Of a stretch of 64,000 bases of DNA, positions 28,807 through 38,810 are shown piece by piece. Position 1 is the first letter of the stretch; each line of letters starts with the position of its first letter. Source of the DNA: Xenorhabdus miraniensis (lineage in GTDB: Bacteria; Pseudomonadota; Gammaproteobacteria; Enterobacterales; Enterobacteriaceae); the NCBI RefSeq assembly GCF_002632615.1, contig NZ_NITZ01000023.1, forward strand, positions 5,284-69,283. The letters are read 5' to 3'. The position numbers and the translations under genes were made by a program. The notes beneath the pieces are model-generated. The model saw only the letters and a list, made by a program, of their open reading frames with translations, was not told the DNA's origin and searched no databases.

Positions 28807-29460
28807 TTAAGGCGCTAAGCGATCAATATGCCATTCATCACCTTCACGCTGATACAAAAACCGATCGTGAAGACGATGGGCGCCTCCCTGCCAGAATTCC
28901 ACAGAATCAAATTCAACTCTGAATCCTCCCCAAAAACTGGGCAAAGGAACTTCTCCATTAAGAAACTTTTGCTTCAGCTCCAAGAACTTACCTTCCAAAA
29001 TACCTCTGGCAGAAATTCGTGAAGATTGTTGGGAAGCCCAAGCGGCAATTTGGCTATCTTTTGGACGGCTATGGAAATATTTTACGACTTCAGCAGGTGA
29101 CAGCTTTTCCGCCTTACCAAGAAAACTGACCTGCCTTTCCAATTGATACCATGGGAAATGGAGGCTAATTCGATTATTCTGGGACAGATGTTTCGCCTTC
29201 CGACTACCAAGGTTGGTATAAAAAACTAAGCTGTGAGCGTCAAAATGTTTTAATAGAACAATACGCTGGTAAGGTTGACCATGTTCATCTACCGTAGCAA
29301 TACACATTGCCGTCGGATCGCTTAGTTTAGCTTCACAGGCCTGCTTTAGCCAATGTTCAAAAAGTTCAATGGGTTCTTTAGTAAGATCTTTGCGCCTTAA
29401 TCCACCGCGTATATATTCGCGGCGCAATTCCGCAATGGCTGTTTCATTATGTTCAGACAT
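28807..29460 (-). CDS. pdxH: Pyridoxamine 5'-phosphate oxidase
   Basis: A 217-residue FMN enzyme that oxidises pyridoxine or pyridoxamine 5'-phosphate to PLP. Family segments are clear: [13 protein letters not shown] (residues 14-26), [30 protein letters not shown], an [17 protein letters not shown] stretch and the C-terminal PLP-site [15 protein letters not shown]...WHIDRLAP. The length equals E. coli PdxH within one residue. It sits upstream of tyrS and pdxY, so three steps around PLP and tyrosine tRNA charging are grouped as in E. coli. The mliC gene that lies next to it in E. coli is absent. Confidence 0.96.
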   Translation of the reverse strand: MSEHNETAIAELRREYIRGGLRRKDLTKEPIELFEHWLKQACEAKLSDPTAMCIATVDEHGQPYQRIVLLKHFDAHSLVFYTNLGSRKAKHLSQNNRISLHFPWYQLERQVSFLGKAEKLSPAEVVKYFHSRPKDSQIAAWASQQSSRISARGILEGKFLELKQKFLNGEVPLPSFWGGFRVEFDSVEFWQGGAHRLHDRFLYQREGDEWHIDRLAP

Positions 29461-29578
29461 TTCTAGCTCTCGATTTTTTAATGAGTATTAGCATATCATT
29501 GCTATCTACTGGCTAACTTATAAAGCTAACGATATAGAACTAACTATATAGCCACGCCAAATAGCTACCAACTGATTT

Positions 29579-30688
29579 TTAGCTCACTACAGGGTAAATT
29601 GCCCCTAAAATCGTTTCCCTGTCTGCTCCCGTTACTGATGGCAAATTACCAGACAACCCGGACATGGTTCGGAATGCCAACCAAGCAAATGCCAGTGCTT
29701 CCATGTCATCACCACTTAATCCATATTTGTCTGTCGTAGCCACTTCAGAATCTGGCAATAAAGCTGATAACCGACCCATCACAAGCGGATTTCGGGCCCC
29801 ACCACCACAAACCAGAAGACGATCACATCCGCCACTCAATTCAACTTGCTGGGCAATACTTACAGCCGTTAATTCAGCCAGTGTTGCTTGAACATCCACA
29901 GGTGAAACATCAGGGAAATCAGCTAACTGCTTTTCCAGCCATGCCATATTAAAGTATTCGCGCCCTGTGCTCTTTGGTGCAATACGTGCAAAATAAGGGT
30001 CAGAAAGCATTTTCTGGAGTAAAGATTCATTGACAATGCCTTCACTGGCCCACAACGCATCTTTGTCATATGGTATTTGCTTATGCAGCCATGTCCAGGC
30101 ATCCATCAACATATTCCCAGGCCCGGTATCATATCCCTTAACCGCAGAATTAGGCAGAAGCGCGGAAATATTCGCAATGCCACCAATATTCAAAATGACA
30201 CGCCTCTCTGTCGGGTGACCTAATACCGCCATATGGAATGCCGGAACCAAAGGCGCTCCCTGACCACCATAAGCCATATCACGTCGTCTGAAATCACCTA
30301 CAGTTGTAATATTGGTCAGTGCTGCCACACGATTATTGTCGCCAATTTGCATAGTAAACGGTTTCTCTCCATCTGGCTCATGCCATACCGTCTGCCCATG
30401 ACACCCGATTGCAGTAATATCGCTCGCGGTTAGAGCTGCCTTATCCAACAACCCTTGCACAGCCTCGGCAAAAAGAGTACCAAGTTCATAATCAAATCTT
30501 CCCACCATTGATAATGTCGTTTGCTGCCCTTGGCAGATGGAAAGCAATTTTTGTTTCAGTTCTTGCGGGAAAGGATGGTTATAACTGACTTGCTGAGTAA
30601 CGGCTTTATCACTAATCTCCGCTAGAATAACATCAACTCCATCCATGCTGGTGCCAGACATAACACCAATATAACGCCCTGACTTCAT
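29579..30688 (-). CDS. anmK: Anhydro-N-acetylmuramic acid kinase
   Basis: A 369-residue ASKHA-fold kinase that converts anhydro-MurNAc to MurNAc-6-phosphate during cell wall recycling, the same length as E. coli AnmK. The N-terminal ATP motif [17 protein letters not shown], the middle GQTVWHEP...TMQIGDNN, the second phosphate loop [13 protein letters not shown] and the [14 protein letters not shown] motif are visible. I start it at ATG 30688, behind a GGGGGA site, because an in-frame ATG 60 nt upstream has no ribosome site and adds residues that relatives lack. It is divergent from slyB with about 330 nt between them. Confidence 0.95.
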   Translation of the reverse strand: MKSGRYIGVMSGTSMDGVDVILAEISDKAVTQQVSYNHPFPQELKQKLLSICQGQQTTLSMVGRFDYELGTLFAEAVQGLLDKAALTASDITAIGCHGQTVWHEPDGEKPFTMQIGDNNRVAALTNITTVGDFRRRDMAYGGQGAPLVPAFHMAVLGHPTERRVILNIGGIANISALLPNSAVKGYDTGPGNMLMDAWTWLHKQIPYDKDALWASEGIVNESLLQKMLSDPYFARIAPKSTGREYFNMAWLEKQLADFPDVSPVDVQATLAELTAVSIAQQVELSGGCDRLLVCGGGARNPLVMGRLSALLPDSEVATTDKYGLSGDDMEALAFAWLAFRTMSGLSGNLPSVTGADRETILGAIYPVVS

Positions 30689-31023
30689 AAATATTCCCCC
30701 TCTTAAAGAATGGATTACATTTAATCTTGAGTAAACTATAAAGCACATCGATTCGGACTATATATGTTTAATGATTATTATCAGAGATAAAATCTGAGTT
30801 TTGGAAAGCTCTTCACAAAACATGCTAAACTTTTGGTCAGGAATTATTCCTTTCGGAGTTGATTGTGAACACTTATTATATATGTAGATATGAATCATTA
30901 GTGGTTGGCAAATTTATTCTTCCTGCCGCTAGCAATAGTATCTGCTACTAACAATAGTAGCCGAATGCTTGATTATAGGTTTATTATCAAGCTTCTCTAT
31001 CGGGTATTAAAATAGGAGTGACT

Positions 31024-31497
31024 ATGTTAAAACGTTTCCTGGTTGGTGCAGTTGTCCTTACCACATTGTCTGGTTGTGCAGATATGGGTGCGCTTTCTAG
31101 TGATACTTATTCCATTGGTCAAGCCAAGCAAGCTCAAACTGTAACCTATGGCACCATTCTGTCTGTACGTCCTATCACTATCAAAGGTAATCAAGCTGGC
31201 GATCCTAATATGTTAGGTCTCATTGGTGGCGCTGTTTTAGGCGGGTTGTTAGGTAATACGGTCGGGGGTGGTTCTGGTCAAAAGCTTGCTACAGCCGCAG
31301 GTGCTATTGCCGGTGGTCTGGCTGGACAAGGCATCGAAGGTGCTATAGACCAAACGAAGGGTGTTGAGTTAGAAATTCGTACGGACAGCGGAAAAAATAT
31401 CATCGTAGTACAAAAACTAGATCAGGTCAGATTCAACAGAGGACAACGAGTCAGAATTGCCAACAGTGGAGATTCTCTGACTGTATCACCACTCTGA
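31024..31497 (+). CDS. slyB: Outer membrane lipoprotein SlyB
   Basis: A 157-residue lipoprotein with signal peptide and lipobox LSGC (Cys18). A glycine-rich 17-kDa surface antigen domain follows (GLIGGAVLGGLLGNTVGGGS, LATAAGAIAGGLAGQGIEGA) and then a beta-rich C-terminal part (ELEIRTDSGKNIIVVQKLDQ). In enterobacteria SlyB is PhoP-regulated and forms rings around outer membrane proteins under stress. I prefer ATG at 31024 to the GTG two codons earlier because AGGAG is then five bases away. A strong terminator follows at 31522. Confidence 0.94.
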   Translation: MLKRFLVGAVVLTTLSGCADMGALSSDTYSIGQAKQAQTVTYGTILSVRPITIKGNQAGDPNMLGLIGGAVLGGLLGNTVGGGSGQKLATAAGAIAGGLAGQGIEGAIDQTKGVELEIRTDSGKNIIVVQKLDQVRFNRGQRVRIANSGDSLTVSPL

Positions 31498-31521
31498 AAC
31501 ATTCAAGTAGCACAAAACTAA

Positions 31522-31557
31522 AAAATCGCGGATTGCCAGTATCTGGACCGCGATTTT
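31522..31557. terminator. Terminator between slyB and slyA
   Basis: AAAATCGCGG and CCGCGATTTT form a perfect ten-pair stem with A-run and T-run flanks, so it can serve both convergent genes. Confidence 0.85.
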
Positions 31558-31574
31558 ATATTATTAATTCACTT

Positions 31575-32012
31575 TTATATAACCTGTTTATGTAATTGGC
31601 TAATATTTTTTTCGATTTTTTTTATTACGGAGGCTAGAAGAATTAACTCATCATGAGTAATTCCCTCCAAAATTTCTTTCCTTGTCAAATCAATAACACT
31701 ATCCACTTCTCTGATAAAAGTTTCAGATTCTCCGGTTAATTTGATTCTTTTGGCTCGCCGATCATTGGCACATGTGTGACGCGTAATCAGTTTCTTTTCT
31801 TCTAATTGATCAAGAGTTCTCACCAGAGATGGCTGCTCAATACCAATAGCTTTCGCGAGCTGTATCTGTGACTGCTCTGGTGGCAGCTGACTAATATTGT
31901 ATAGAGTAACCCAATGCGTCTGAGTTAATTTCAACGGTTTCAAACGATGATCAATTAAAGCGCGCCAAACACGAACTAAACGTGCCAGGTCTGATCCCAA
32001 TGTCAATTCCAA
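31575..32012 (-). CDS. slyA: MarR-family transcriptional regulator SlyA
   Basis: A 145-residue dimeric winged-helix regulator. The N-terminal helix [20 protein letters not shown] (about 4-23), the recognition region [20 protein letters not shown] and the wing [18 protein letters not shown] are typical of SlyA. It acts in the cytoplasm and is known in enterobacteria to counter H-NS silencing of virulence and envelope genes, often together with PhoP. It is convergent with slyB as in E. coli. A 7-bp inverted repeat 99 bp upstream resembles SlyA binding sites. Confidence 0.94.
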   Translation of the reverse strand: MELTLGSDLARLVRVWRALIDHRLKPLKLTQTHWVTLYNISQLPPEQSQIQLAKAIGIEQPSLVRTLDQLEEKKLITRHTCANDRRAKRIKLTGESETFIREVDSVIDLTRKEILEGITHDELILLASVIKKIEKNISQLHKQVI

Positions 32013-32565
32013 TTACCCCTCCTTATAATTAGAGACTCATATAACATCAATGAATTACCCAATCAGTTTATTCATATGAATAATGGATACGCACCCTATA
32101 TCATTCTTACATTAGCAGAGTCAGAAATTTTGCTAATTACCTAATTAGTGTCGCGTTGGCTTGTTACTCAAAGTTGACATCTTCGTCGCCCTAAAGAGCG
32201 AAGTTTTACGGCGCACCGAATAAAATCGCGCATTAATCCACCAACGATATAAACTGTATAAAATAATCCTCTAACTAAACTATTGTAATTTTAAATATCA
32301 ACTAAAAAAATACAATCCCCCAAAATATATACATTTCCACTCGGTTAAAGTTCTATAAGAATAACCGCCATCCAAATACTAATCTATATATTTTTACATT
32401 AATATCATTTTTCTCTTACTGATAGCGTCAACATTAGAATAAAAAACATAAAAAACAATAAGATAACAAAACAGCACTTTTATTGTTCAATAAATAATTC
32501 TTTAATAAGAAATTTTTACTGAAACATTTCAATTATCCAATGCGAGCGATATTTTAGAGTTACTT
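32013..32565. other. AT-rich non-coding region upstream of slyA
   Basis: About 550 bp with no supported gene. It holds the inverted repeat at 32111-32137 and long A/T tracts. The E. coli neighbours of slyA (ydhIJK, sodC) are absent here. Confidence 0.5.
32111..32137. promoter_or_regulatory. Inverted repeat resembling a SlyA operator
   Basis: ATTAGCA and TGCTAAT are perfect inverted arms separated by 13 bp. Each arm is half of the published SlyA consensus TTAGCAAGCTAA, but the arms are spread apart. It lies 99 bp upstream of slyA, so autoregulation is a possible role. Confidence 0.35.
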
Positions 32566-32697
32566 ATGTCAAATAAAAGATATTTAATACAGATATTACA
32601 TCATTTATTACTGGTAATATTTCTTATTTCCACGGTAATTATGAAATATTATTCATATAAGATTTTTTTTCGGCAATTCAGGATAAAACTAAAATAA
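32566..32697 (+). CDS. Possible 43-residue single-span membrane peptide
   Basis: ATG at 32566 opens a frame starting MSNKRYLIQILHHLLLVIFL and ending in basic residues (FFRQFRIKLK). The peptide has one hydrophobic segment (about residues 7-26) between positively charged ends, which looks like a small membrane peptide. The upstream tagagttactt is a poor ribosome site, and the surrounding AT-rich DNA raises the chance of a spurious frame. Its end overlaps the end of the convergent DUF1289 gene by 9 bp. Confidence 0.22.
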   Translation: MSNKRYLIQILHHLLLVIFLISTVIMKYYSYKIFFRQFRIKLK

Positions 32698-32928
32698 CCC
32701 TGGATGCTCTGGTATAATATTTCTTTCTTCCGCTTTTATTTTTAACTCTCTTAGATATCTATGATGACATAAGTGCAATATTTTTCTTTTTTCACCATCT
32801 GATAATTTCATCCATATAAATCGCTCCTCTCTGCTCCGATAGCACCCTCGACAAAAACCACGGGAGTCAGATTCACAGATCCCTCGGCAAGGGTTTGGAA
32901 TAGCAAAAAATTCTAATTGTTCAGCCAT
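32689..32928 (-). CDS. DUF1289 family protein (E. coli YdhL-like)
   Basis: A 79-residue protein with the DUF1289 cysteine cluster: NPCRGICESDSRGFCRGCYR (four cysteines at about residues 13-30), followed by W-x-x-LSDGEK and a basic helix. The cysteines suggest metal binding, but no function is known. Start at ATG 32928 (MAEQLEFF) matches E. coli YdhL and has GAGG five bases upstream; an ATG 15 nt further up lacks a site. The nemRA genes that follow ydhL in E. coli are absent, and the gene stands alone here. Confidence 0.85.
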   Translation of the reverse strand: MAEQLEFFAIPNPCRGICESDSRGFCRGCYRSREERFIWMKLSDGEKRKILHLCHHRYLRELKIKAEERNIIPEHPGLF

Positions 32929-32943
32929 CTCATCCTCCCGCAT

Positions 32944-33445
32944 TCAGGTTTATAAGCCTCTTCTCCACAAAGAGTTTACTATGTTGACCAGTATAAAATC
33001 ATATTGTAACAATTTATAACAAAAATAATAACAAAATGAAACAAAATAAATAAAAGGACGAAATGAATTATTTTATCTATACACGTTATAGTTGTATCAA
33101 CTATAAAAGAAAACCATCTGTGCTTCACTGGATAAGCCCGTAATCAGCCATCATCTCATTGAAATTACTGTTTTTTCATTTTGCTTGTTTTCGTGCATTC
33201 AAGGCTATTTTGTTATTATCAGCACCCCATACAGCCCCCTGAACAGCACGAGGTATCCAAGCAGAAGAGTACTACTATCGTATTATATAGTATAGAAAAA
33301 CGCCGTGGGCAGATGGTACTATGCGTTACCGTTGCTCAGGCGCAGACTGACGAGGAACTTCATCTTAAATTGGAGGGAATAGAATGAGCAAAAGCTTGAT
33401 GATTACCGCTGCCTTCTGGGAAACAACCAAGTAGATGGTAATAAC
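32944..33445. other. Intergenic region with degenerate small frames
   Basis: No supported gene. On the plus strand, a frame ending at 33387 reads TTIVLYSIEKRRGQMVLCVT and AQTDEELHLKLEGIE, whose end carries GGAGGGAATAG in good position for a second tiny frame (33384-33434, MSKSLMITAAFWETTK). The coupled layout looks like the junction of two once-longer genes, but I recognise neither. Confidence that anything here is expressed is low. Confidence 0.3.
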
Positions 33446-33477
33446 AAATATTTTGAGCTATTTCTTTTTAATAGCCC
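33446..33477 (-). terminator. Probable arn operon terminator
   Basis: On the minus strand GGGCTATT and AATAGCTC pair (one G-U) around a short A-rich loop, just after the arnF stop. The downstream strand continues AAAATATTTG, so the T-run is imperfect. Confidence 0.45.
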
Positions 33478-33490
33478 AATGCTCCAGTAG

Positions 33491-33877
33491 CTACGTATTT
33501 TCTGGTCGGCTAATTAACCAAACACCTAATAAGATAAAAACCACCCCTGCCGTTTTCAATAATGAAACAGTTTCATTGAACCAAGGCAATAAGGCCGCCA
33601 TTAAATAAACAAAAGCATAACTCAAGCTAATAATAGGATACGCTTTATTCAATGGCAGATATTTCAAGGTAAAAAACCAACATAACATGGACAGCGCATA
33701 CCCCGCCAACCCAGCCATAACCATCAGCAAAGGAGTATGATTTGCCCAAAGCCAATCGATATCCAGCCAATGTGCGGACAACGAAAGTTCTGGCAAACGG
33801 GCCACTCCCCATTTCAATAGCAATTGTGCTAACGTGACCAACAAGGCGCTCGCTATTCCCCAAAGATAACCTTTCAT
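33491..33877 (-). CDS. arnF: ArnF, subunit of the undecaprenyl-P-L-Ara4N flippase
   Basis: A 128-residue small multidrug resistance-like membrane protein with four helices. With ArnE it is proposed to flip undecaprenyl-phosphate-aminoarabinose to the periplasmic side for ArnT. The hydrophobic blocks ([73 protein letters not shown]) match E. coli ArnF. I start at ATG 33877 (MKGYLWG), which shares a base with the arnE stop (TAATG). The much longer open frame upstream is the shadow of arnE. It is the last gene of the operon. Confidence 0.92.
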   Translation of the reverse strand: MKGYLWGIASALLVTLAQLLLKWGVARLPELSLSAHWLDIDWLWANHTPLLMVMAGLAGYALSMLCWFFTLKYLPLNKAYPIISLSYAFVYLMAALLPWFNETVSLLKTAGVVFILLGVWLISRPENT

Positions 33878-34224
33878 TAACTCAGGCTCATCAATAAAAT
33901 TCCCAACATAATCGCAAAAACGCCGATCCAGTGTTTTAGCCCCACTTTTTCCTGATATAAAAATTGCCCAATCAGAGTCACTATTACAAAATTCATACTG
34001 AGCATAGGATATGCAATGCTCAGCGGCAGAAATTGTAATAATCGCAGCCAAAATATCATTCCTATGCCCAACAGAAGAATAGCACTGGACAGCCATATCG
34101 CCACAGATACCCCTTTATGAGGGGTATCTTTTTTTTGCCAACAAATAACTGCCTGTTTCTGGCATAGTTGTCCGGCACAGGTTAGTAAACTAACCAAAAA
34201 TAATAATACTATGTTGCTGCTCAT
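33877..34224 (-). CDS. arnE: ArnE, subunit of the undecaprenyl-P-L-Ara4N flippase
   Basis: A 115-residue four-helix SMR-like membrane protein, partner of ArnF. The segments [60 protein letters not shown] and [14 protein letters not shown] fit E. coli ArnE. Its ATG overlaps the arnT stop by four bases (ATGA) and its stop overlaps the arnF start by one base, so the three are translationally coupled. It acts in the inner membrane. Confidence 0.92.
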   Translation of the reverse strand: MSSNIVLLFLVSLLTCAGQLCQKQAVICWQKKDTPHKGVSVAIWLSSAILLLGIGMIFWLRLLQFLPLSIAYPMLSMNFVIVTLIGQFLYQEKVGLKHWIGVFAIMLGILLMSLS

Positions 34225-35882
34225 GGTTGTTTCTGATAAATCACTAGGACAAAACGATGGTTACTGCGTATTCTATCTGGCTTAGGTAACTCAGGCAGCT
34301 CCCCTTTTGAAGACAACAGGAAAACAATAGCAACCTGACCTTCTTTACGCGCTTTCTTTAACCATTCAGGAAATTCTCCGTGTGTTACATATCTATATCG
34401 GCTATCTGGGTAATTAAGCCCATATTCCAATTCGCCCGGACGATCAAACATATAAATGTCATTGCGTTTTAATTCCCATGCAATCGCCGCGCCTACCCCA
34501 ACGGACTGAGACAGGATATATTTACTATCTGCCAATTCTTTTTCATTTTGTCTAACAAAGTGCTGAGGAAGTTTGGAGTTAATCGTTTTGTTAGGCAGTG
34601 CAGCTCCGATTGATAAACTGAGCACGATGGAACAGGCCGCAGCCCATAACCAATATTTACCATTATGAATGAAGCATAGATAACCAACCCCACCCCAAGC
34701 CCCAAAGGCAATAATGCCCATAATCCATTTCAGCCATTCATTGGGTTGGTAGAGAGGCTGACTAATCAACGTTTCCATGACAAAAAGCACTAAAATAGCA
34801 ATCACTCCAATGAAAACATTCACTAGTCCATTTATTTTTAATGCTTTCATATTGCCATTTTTGACACAATCAATAGCATATTTTGCCATCATCAATGCCA
34901 ATGAACCGATAAATGGTAAAACGTAAGTTGGTAATTTTCCTTTTGCTATACTGAAAAATGCAAATGGAACAATGAACCAACAGAACAAAAAAAACATCTC
35001 TGGATGGCTCTTTTTCTCTTTCCAGCTTTTAACCAGCGCACCAGGTAGTAATCCTAACCACGGAATCACACCTAATACTAATATCGGCAAGTAATACCAA
35101 ATGGGTGCAATATGTTGTGCTTTCTCAGAAGCAAAACGTTGTATATGCTCTACCCAGAAGAAATAATGCCAATAATCCGGCTCGCGCAAAGCAACTGCAA
35201 TCACCCACGGCAAACTAATTAAAACAGCAAATATAACGGCAATAGGTCCAAAACGAACCATTTCCAGAAAACGTTTCTGGTATATTGTGATGGGTACCAT
35301 TGCTATCACAGGTAACGCCAATGCCAGAAATCCTTTGGTCATAAAAGCCATGCCGCAAGCCAGCCCTAATACAGACCATGCCAGAACCCGTTCTCGAGTA
35401 CTTCCTGCCTTAAGCGCCCAATAGCAACTCACTATCCCCGCGGTAACCCATAAAGAGAACATCGGATCCAAGACACTATAAGTACCAATGGAAAGAACAA
35501 TAAACATGGAAACATAAATCAGGCTAGCAACGAAAGCCGTCTGGCGACATTGCCACATCATCATGGCAAGCCGGTAAAGCAAAAATGCACTCAGTAGGAT
35601 ACTGAATACAGAGCCAAAACGAACAGCAAAGTTATTATGTCCAAAAATCCATTGGCTAATATTATTAAGCCAATAACCAGCAACAGGCTTTTCAAAATAG
35701 CGGATATCTAAGAAGTAAGGAACAATCCAATCTCCACGTTGCAGCATTTCCCGGCTAATTTCAGCATACCGCGTTTCATCCGGTTGCCATAATAGGCGGC
35801 TATCCAGAGGTAATAGGTAAGTAAGAATAAAAAAAAGAGCCATCAGAACGGCTCCAGCTTTACTCGTCCGAGTATTCAACAT
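34221..35882 (-). CDS. arnT: ArnT, lipid A 4-amino-4-deoxy-L-arabinose transferase
   Basis: A 553-residue GT83-type glycosyltransferase with about a dozen membrane helices in its first 400 residues and a periplasmic C-terminal domain. It transfers L-Ara4N from the lipid carrier to lipid A phosphates, lowering binding of polymyxin and host antimicrobial peptides. The first periplasmic loop motif QPDETRYAEISREMLQRGDW is the catalytic region conserved in ArnT. FEKPVAGYWLNNISQWIFG and TKGFLALALPV also match. Length agrees with E. coli ArnT (550). The start at 35882 is seven bases after the arnD stop. Confidence 0.95.
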   Translation of the reverse strand: MLNTRTSKAGAVLMALFFILTYLLPLDSRLLWQPDETRYAEISREMLQRGDWIVPYFLDIRYFEKPVAGYWLNNISQWIFGHNNFAVRFGSVFSILLSAFLLYRLAMMMWQCRQTAFVASLIYVSMFIVLSIGTYSVLDPMFSLWVTAGIVSCYWALKAGSTRERVLAWSVLGLACGMAFMTKGFLALALPVIAMVPITIYQKRFLEMVRFGPIAVIFAVLISLPWVIAVALREPDYWHYFFWVEHIQRFASEKAQHIAPIWYYLPILVLGVIPWLGLLPGALVKSWKEKKSHPEMFFLFCWFIVPFAFFSIAKGKLPTYVLPFIGSLALMMAKYAIDCVKNGNMKALKINGLVNVFIGVIAILVLFVMETLISQPLYQPNEWLKWIMGIIAFGAWGGVGYLCFIHNGKYWLWAAACSIVLSLSIGAALPNKTINSKLPQHFVRQNEKELADSKYILSQSVGVGAAIAWELKRNDIYMFDRPGELEYGLNYPDSRYRYVTHGEFPEWLKKARKEGQVAIVFLLSSKGELPELPKPDRIRSNHRFVLVIYQKQP

Positions 35883-35889
35883 AACTGTG

Positions 35890-36783
35890 TTATACCCCTT
35901 GTTGGCAACCTAACCAGCCTTCACGACCGGGAAAACCTGAACGTACAATTTTCCCAACAGGAAGCGTGTCTCTATTTTCAGGTAATAAATGACTTAACTT
36001 ACAGAACTGAACACCTTGCTGATGAAGCATGTTCAATAGTGTTTCAAACTGTGAAGACTTCGACATACCTTCAACTTCGGTATGAATGGTATAAACCGGA
36101 ACCCCACGATCATTTTTGATGGCTTCAAGGATAAAATGATTAAAGTCATCATCGCTGACCTGTGTGCCAACAACTTCATCATAAGTCGGTAATGTGACAG
36201 GAATTTGTACAGTGCCCAAGTTTCCATCCGGCAAAAGTGGTCTAAATGGATGCGTCCCTCGACAATCGCTATTGTAATCAAACTCAAAACCCTGTTTAAC
36301 CGTCAGTACACGTTCGTCCGCTCGCCAGCCAGCGACAGCCGAACATGTAACTGGCTGCCCTGTCGCCATTTCCAATGCCCTAATTCCCAATCGCACTTGC
36401 TCTGCTAGTTCAGCTTCGGACCAGTGCCCCACTTTAGCTTGCCAGCCTTGATGATCCCACGCATGCAAACCAACTTCATGACCTGCATCCCTCGTTTGTT
36501 TCATCAAGTAGCCCAGATCTTTTGCGATTTTTTTACCTGGCCATGCTGTACCCGCCAGCAAGATATCCAAGCCATAAAGGGATGCTGCATTTGATCTCAA
36601 CATTTTCCAAAGGAATTTAGGTCGCAACAGGCGCCATAAATGGCGCCCCATGTTATCCGGCCCAACACTGAAGAAAAAGCTGGCTTGAATATCATACTTC
36701 TGCAAAATTTCAAGCAATCGCGGTACACCTTCCTTTGTGCCTCGATAAGTATCCACATCAATTCTCAAACCAACTTGTTTCAT
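35890..36783 (-). CDS. arnD: ArnD, 4-deoxy-4-formamido-L-arabinose-phosphoundecaprenol deformylase
   Basis: A 297-residue NodB-type polysaccharide deacetylase that removes the formyl group from undecaprenyl-P-L-Ara4FN. The metal-site motif 1 appears as [11 protein letters not shown] (residues 6-16), and the [16 protein letters not shown] block supplies the H-x-x-x-H-type ligands. [12 protein letters not shown] and [15 protein letters not shown] are the later conserved motifs. It lies between arnA and arnT, 41 nt after the arnA stop, in the standard operon order. Confidence 0.95.
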   Translation of the reverse strand: MKQVGLRIDVDTYRGTKEGVPRLLEILQKYDIQASFFFSVGPDNMGRHLWRLLRPKFLWKMLRSNAASLYGLDILLAGTAWPGKKIAKDLGYLMKQTRDAGHEVGLHAWDHQGWQAKVGHWSEAELAEQVRLGIRALEMATGQPVTCSAVAGWRADERVLTVKQGFEFDYNSDCRGTHPFRPLLPDGNLGTVQIPVTLPTYDEVVGTQVSDDDFNHFILEAIKNDRGVPVYTIHTEVEGMSKSSQFETLLNMLHQQGVQFCKLSHLLPENRDTLPVGKIVRSGFPGREGWLGCQQGV

Positions 36784-36824
36784 TACATTTAGTTCCCGAT
36801 GCCGTTCTAATTTCCAATGGTTCT

Positions 36825-38810
36825 TTAGTGTTTTCTTTTCAGTTCTTCAACCGCTCCACACAAGAAGAAATCCAATGTTTCATCAATGGTTTGCTTCATA
36901 TCAATAGTGGGTTTCCATCCCAACAAACGCTCCGCGTTTTTAATGCTGGGTCTGCGATGTTCAACATCCTGGTAACCTTGACCATAATAGCTACTACTTT
37001 CAATCTTCTTAAACCCGGCAAAGGGTGGGAAATGCCCCCGAAGTTCGTGTTTTTCAAAGCTATCTAACAGCATTTCAGCCAATTGCCGTATGCTGGCTTC
37101 ATTTGTCGGATTACCAATATTGATAATTTGTCCGTCACACGCTCCATCCCGGTTTTCGATGATCCTGAACAGTGCTTCAATGCCATCATGAATATCGGTG
37201 AAACAACGTTTTTGCTCACCGCCATCGACCAGCTTAATCGGAGAACCTTCAACTAAATTCAGAATTAATTGGGTAATTGCCCTTGAGCTACCAATACGGG
37301 CCGAATTCAGGTTATCCAATCTTGGCCCCATCCAGTTAAATGGGCGGAATAAAGTGAATTTCAGGCCTTCTTTCACACCGTATGCCCAGATAACCCGATC
37401 AAGTAGTTGTTTGGAAACAGAGTAGATCCAGCGCTGTTTATTAATTGGTCCCACAATTAAACGTGAAGTATCTTCATCGAATTCCTTGTCATCGCACATA
37501 CCATAAACTTCAGATGTTGAAGGGAAAATAATCCGCTTGTTGTATTTCACACAATAACGAACGATTTTCAGGTTTTCTTCAAAATCCAGTTCAAAGACAC
37601 GTAATGGGTTACGGGTATATTCAATCGGGGTAGCTATCGCCACTAATGGAAGTACGACATCACATTTTTTGATGTGATATTCAATCCATTCCGTGTGGAT
37701 ACTGACATCCCCCTCAATAAAATGAAAACGCGGATTGCCAATAAACCGTTCAATAGCAGAAGAACCAATATCCATTCCATAGATGTCATAATTGTCATCA
37801 GCCAACAAACGTTCTGTCAGATGGTTACCAATGAATCCGTTAACCCCCAAGATCAAGACACGTTTCCGACGACTCACTTGTGCCGTGGCTTTAGGGCCAA
37901 CATAAACCCCCGTCACAATGCCCATTTCAAGCGTGAGCCGATTGCCTTGTACATAAAGCCCTGACTCGCCCTGCCCGCTGATAATTTCCAACGCACCTTC
38001 ACCACAGGCAATGACAAAGGGTTCCGTGGAAATGACGGTTCCGGGAAGTTTACCATGAGCCTGATTGAGTGGTTTTGAACGCCAAATTGTAATTTTACGC
38101 TCACCCAAGAAAGTAAATGCACCTGGGTATGGCTCTGTCACTGCTCTGACTAAGTTATTAATTTCTTTAGCTGATTTATGCCAGTCTATTTCACCATCTT
38201 CAGCCGTGCGACGACCAAAATAAGTCGCCTGACTTTCATCCTGTGGAATCGATGGATAATGACCCGATTTAATCTGAGGCAGGATGCCATTCAATAATTC
38301 AACGGCTGCTTCTCGTATTTTTCTATGGATATTCAGCGAAGTATCAGTTTCATCTATTTGTACAGCCTGCTGCGCGACAATATCCCCTGCATCCGGTTTT
38401 GCCAGCATTTTGTGCAATGTGACGCCTGTTTCTGACTCGCCGTTGAGTACTGCCCAGTTGACCGGAGCCCGACCACGATATTTCGGCAATAGGGAGCCAT
38501 GAAGGTTAAATGAGCCTTTCTCAGCCAGTGATAAAATTTCCTGACTAAGCATATTGCGATAGTAAAAAGAGAAAATAACATCTGGTTTCATTTCACGGAT
38601 ACGCTCGACCCAAAGTGGGTGATTCACATTCTCTGGTGCAAATACAGGCAACCCTAAATCAGCACCAATGCGCGCAACAGATGAGAAAAAGTTATTTTCA
38701 TGCGGATCATCTGTATGCGTAAATACAGCCTGAATATCAAAACCCGCCTTTACTAAAGCATCAAGTCCGATACAACCAATATCATGATAGGCAAAGATAA
38801 CTGCTTTCAT
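36825..38810 (-). CDS. arnA: ArnA, bifunctional UDP-Ara4N formyltransferase / UDP-glucuronate decarboxylase
   Basis: A 661-residue two-domain cytoplasmic enzyme. Residues 1-305 are the formyltransferase, with catalytic Asn and His in [19 protein letters not shown] near 100-118. Residues 316-661 are the NAD-dependent decarboxylating dehydrogenase, with Rossmann motif [15 protein letters not shown] and the S-x-Y-x-x-x-K set ([21 protein letters not shown]). It makes UDP-Ara4O and later formylates UDP-Ara4N. The length equals E. coli ArnA within one residue. ATG shares one base with the arnC stop (TAATG). Confidence 0.96.
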   Translation of the reverse strand: MKAVIFAYHDIGCIGLDALVKAGFDIQAVFTHTDDPHENNFFSSVARIGADLGLPVFAPENVNHPLWVERIREMKPDVIFSFYYRNMLSQEILSLAEKGSFNLHGSLLPKYRGRAPVNWAVLNGESETGVTLHKMLAKPDAGDIVAQQAVQIDETDTSLNIHRKIREAAVELLNGILPQIKSGHYPSIPQDESQATYFGRRTAEDGEIDWHKSAKEINNLVRAVTEPYPGAFTFLGERKITIWRSKPLNQAHGKLPGTVISTEPFVIACGEGALEIISGQGESGLYVQGNRLTLEMGIVTGVYVGPKATAQVSRRKRVLILGVNGFIGNHLTERLLADDNYDIYGMDIGSSAIERFIGNPRFHFIEGDVSIHTEWIEYHIKKCDVVLPLVAIATPIEYTRNPLRVFELDFEENLKIVRYCVKYNKRIIFPSTSEVYGMCDDKEFDEDTSRLIVGPINKQRWIYSVSKQLLDRVIWAYGVKEGLKFTLFRPFNWMGPRLDNLNSARIGSSRAITQLILNLVEGSPIKLVDGGEQKRCFTDIHDGIEALFRIIENRDGACDGQIINIGNPTNEASIRQLAEMLLDSFEKHELRGHFPPFAGFKKIESSSYYGQGYQDVEHRRPSIKNAERLLGWKPTIDMKQTIDETLDFFLCGAVEELKRKH

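Noticed and set aside
33880..34096. Long N-terminal extension of arnF (201-residue reading)
   Set aside because: The extension is the other-frame shadow of arnE; relatives start at MKGYLWG (33877).
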